From positions 1-14,169 of the forward strand of contig DASXNH010000242.1 in assembly GCA_036495195.1 (NCBI GenBank): a DNA stretch of 14,169 nucleotides. The letters are read 5' to 3'. The DNA is from Palsa-872 sp036495195. Lineage in GTDB: Bacteria; Chloroflexota; Dormibacteria; Dormibacterales; Dormibacteraceae. The stretch's first letter is position 1; each line of letters opens with the position of its first letter. The position numbers were made by a program, and so were the translations under genes. Under the pieces are notes generated by a model. It had not been told where the DNA came from, did no database searches, and saw only the letters and a list, made by a program, of their open reading frames with translations. Positions 13,568-14,169 of the stretch are shown one piece after another.

Positions 13568-13577
13568 AGACTAGATT
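13568..13577. promoter_or_regulatory. Overlapping divergent -10 boxes for MurI homologue (-) and DHFR-like gene (+)
   Basis: On the minus strand TAGTCT (13568-13573) is followed by 8 nt and the MurI GTG. On the plus strand TAGATT (13572-13577) is followed by 17 nt and the ATG at 13595. The two boxes share 13572-13573, so only one polymerase could bind at a time. Neither has a clear -35 at 16-18 bp. The whole divergent gap is 35 bp. Confidence 0.45.
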
Positions 13578-13594
13578 CCCGTCAAGATCACCGT

Positions 13595-14169
13595 ATGCGC
13601 AAGCTGTTCTACTCAATGATGGTTTCCCTCGATGGCTTCATCGAACGGAAACACCGCGGGGAGGCCCGCCCGGACGACCCGGACCTGCTCGACTGGGTGA
13701 TCATCGACCAGGAGATCCACTCTTTCGCCAACGACGAGGCGCGTGCGACCGGCGCATTTCTCTACGGCCGCCGCCTCTACGAGAGCATGGCCGCCTACTG
13801 GCCGACCGCCGACGCGGTGCCCAATACGCCTGGCTACATCGTCGACTTCGCCCACATCTGGAGGCCGAAACCGAAGATCGTCTTCTCGACGACTCTCGAC
13901 AAAGTCGACTGGAACAGCCGCCTCGTCAGGGGAAACGTCGCGGAGGAGATTGCCAAGCTGAAACAAGAACCAGGCGGCGACCTCAGCGTCGGCGGCGCCA
14001 ACTTGGCAGCGAGCCTGATCGAGCTGGGCCTCGTCGACGAGTACCGGCTCATTGTCCACCCGGTGGTCATCGGCGCCGGCACGCCGTACTTTCCTCCGCT
14101 GCGCGAAAGCATCAAGATGCGCCTCATCGAAACCAACACCTTCGGCTCGGGCGTCGTCTATTTGCGTTA
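13595..14169 (+). CDS. Dihydrofolate reductase-like / RibD C-terminal domain protein, 3' end cut
   Basis: 191 codons are visible and the frame is open at the right edge, so the gene is nearly complete if it has the usual ~190-200 aa. It belongs to the RibD-C (bacterial bifunctional deaminase-reductase C-terminal) family, relatives of dihydrofolate reductase that bind NADPH. Marks in order: FYSMMVSLDGFIE at about 5-17, the GRRLYESM segment (the equivalent of the cofactor-site helix), KIVFSTTLDKVDW, the glycine loop LSVGGANLAASL, and the late strand VHPVVIGAGTPYF. Stand-alone members are common in soil bacteria and mostly have no known substrate. The ATG at 13595 is the first start before the conserved N-terminus, with no good ribosome site but a short predicted leader. 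It is divergent from the MurI homologue. Confidence 0.87.
   Translation, partial: MRKLFYSMMVSLDGFIERKHRGEARPDDPDLLDWVIIDQEIHSFANDEARATGAFLYGRRLYESMAAYWPTADAVPNTPGYIVDFAHIWRPKPKIVFSTTLDKVDWNSRLVRGNVAEEIAKLKQEPGGDLSVGGANLAASLIELGLVDEYRLIVHPVVIGAGTPYFPPLRESIKMRLIETNTFGSGVVYLR

Noticed and set aside
13560..13616. Longer N-terminus for the MurI homologue (ATG at 13616, 19 more residues)
   Set aside because: It would overlap the start of the divergent DHFR-like gene, the extra residues are not family-like, and the GTG at 13559 fits both the family start and the upstream TAGTCT box.
1..14169. Mobile element, prophage, CRISPR or toxin-antitoxin system
   Set aside because: No transposase, integrase, phage gene, regular spaced repeats or attachment-site duplication next to the tRNA was seen.

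Overview
The window is high-GC bacterial DNA (about two thirds G+C by eye) with dense genes on both strands. It contains no mobile element, CRISPR array or phage gene. A giant SARP/BTAD-AAA-TPR regulator, many GTG starts and several starts placed 6-8 nt behind a TANNNT -10 box (leaderless style) suggest a soil Chloroflexota/Dormibacterota- or Actinomycetota-like organism. That placement is an inference and is not resolved further.

Layout. 1-285 (-) is the N-terminus of a GT51 peptidoglycan glycosyltransferase (class A PBP type), cut by the window edge. A divergent promoter region follows, then 437-3646 (+) encodes a 1069-aa SARP-family regulator and 3752-4045 (+) a small unknown protein. 4046-4239 is a hairpin-rich intergenic region. 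4240-5838 (+) is a gamma-glutamyltransferase-family Ntn hydrolase, coupled by an ATGA overlap to a FabG-like SDR (5835-6572, +). A nitronate monooxygenase/FabK-like flavoprotein (6551-7504, -) converges on the SDR. 7505-7883 is a long intergenic region with nested inverted repeats, an SOS-box-like palindrome and a good promoter. It leads into a secreted LysM-LysM-CHAP cell-wall protein (7884-8846, +). A spinster-like MFS transporter (8843-10144, -) converges on that gene. A tRNA-Tyr with encoded CCA lies at 10227-10309 (+). On the minus strand follow an agmatinase/arginase-family ureohydrolase (10336-11316), a 152-aa unknown protein (11429-11887), and a MurI-to-SDR pair (MurI homologue 12768-13559, SDR 11975-12760). 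Diverging from MurI, a RibD-C/DHFR-like reductase (13595 onward, +) runs off the right edge.

A loose cell-wall theme runs through the window (GT51, LysM-CHAP, MurI), but the genes are separate transcription units and do not form one pathway cassette.

The most notable observations are as follows. (1) The MurI homologue carries Ser in place of both catalytic Cys residues (S73 and S183), with the rest of the active-site motifs intact. (2) The GGT homologue keeps the Thr nucleophile and the GG oxyanion loop but has lost essentially every residue that binds the gamma-glutamyl group in classical GGTs, and it has no signal peptide. (3) Several genes show a TANNNT box 6-8 nt before the start codon and no Shine-Dalgarno, which points to leaderless translation. 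(4) The intergenic region before the LysM-CHAP gene holds a CGAAC-N4-GTTCG palindrome and a possible two-state RNA fold.
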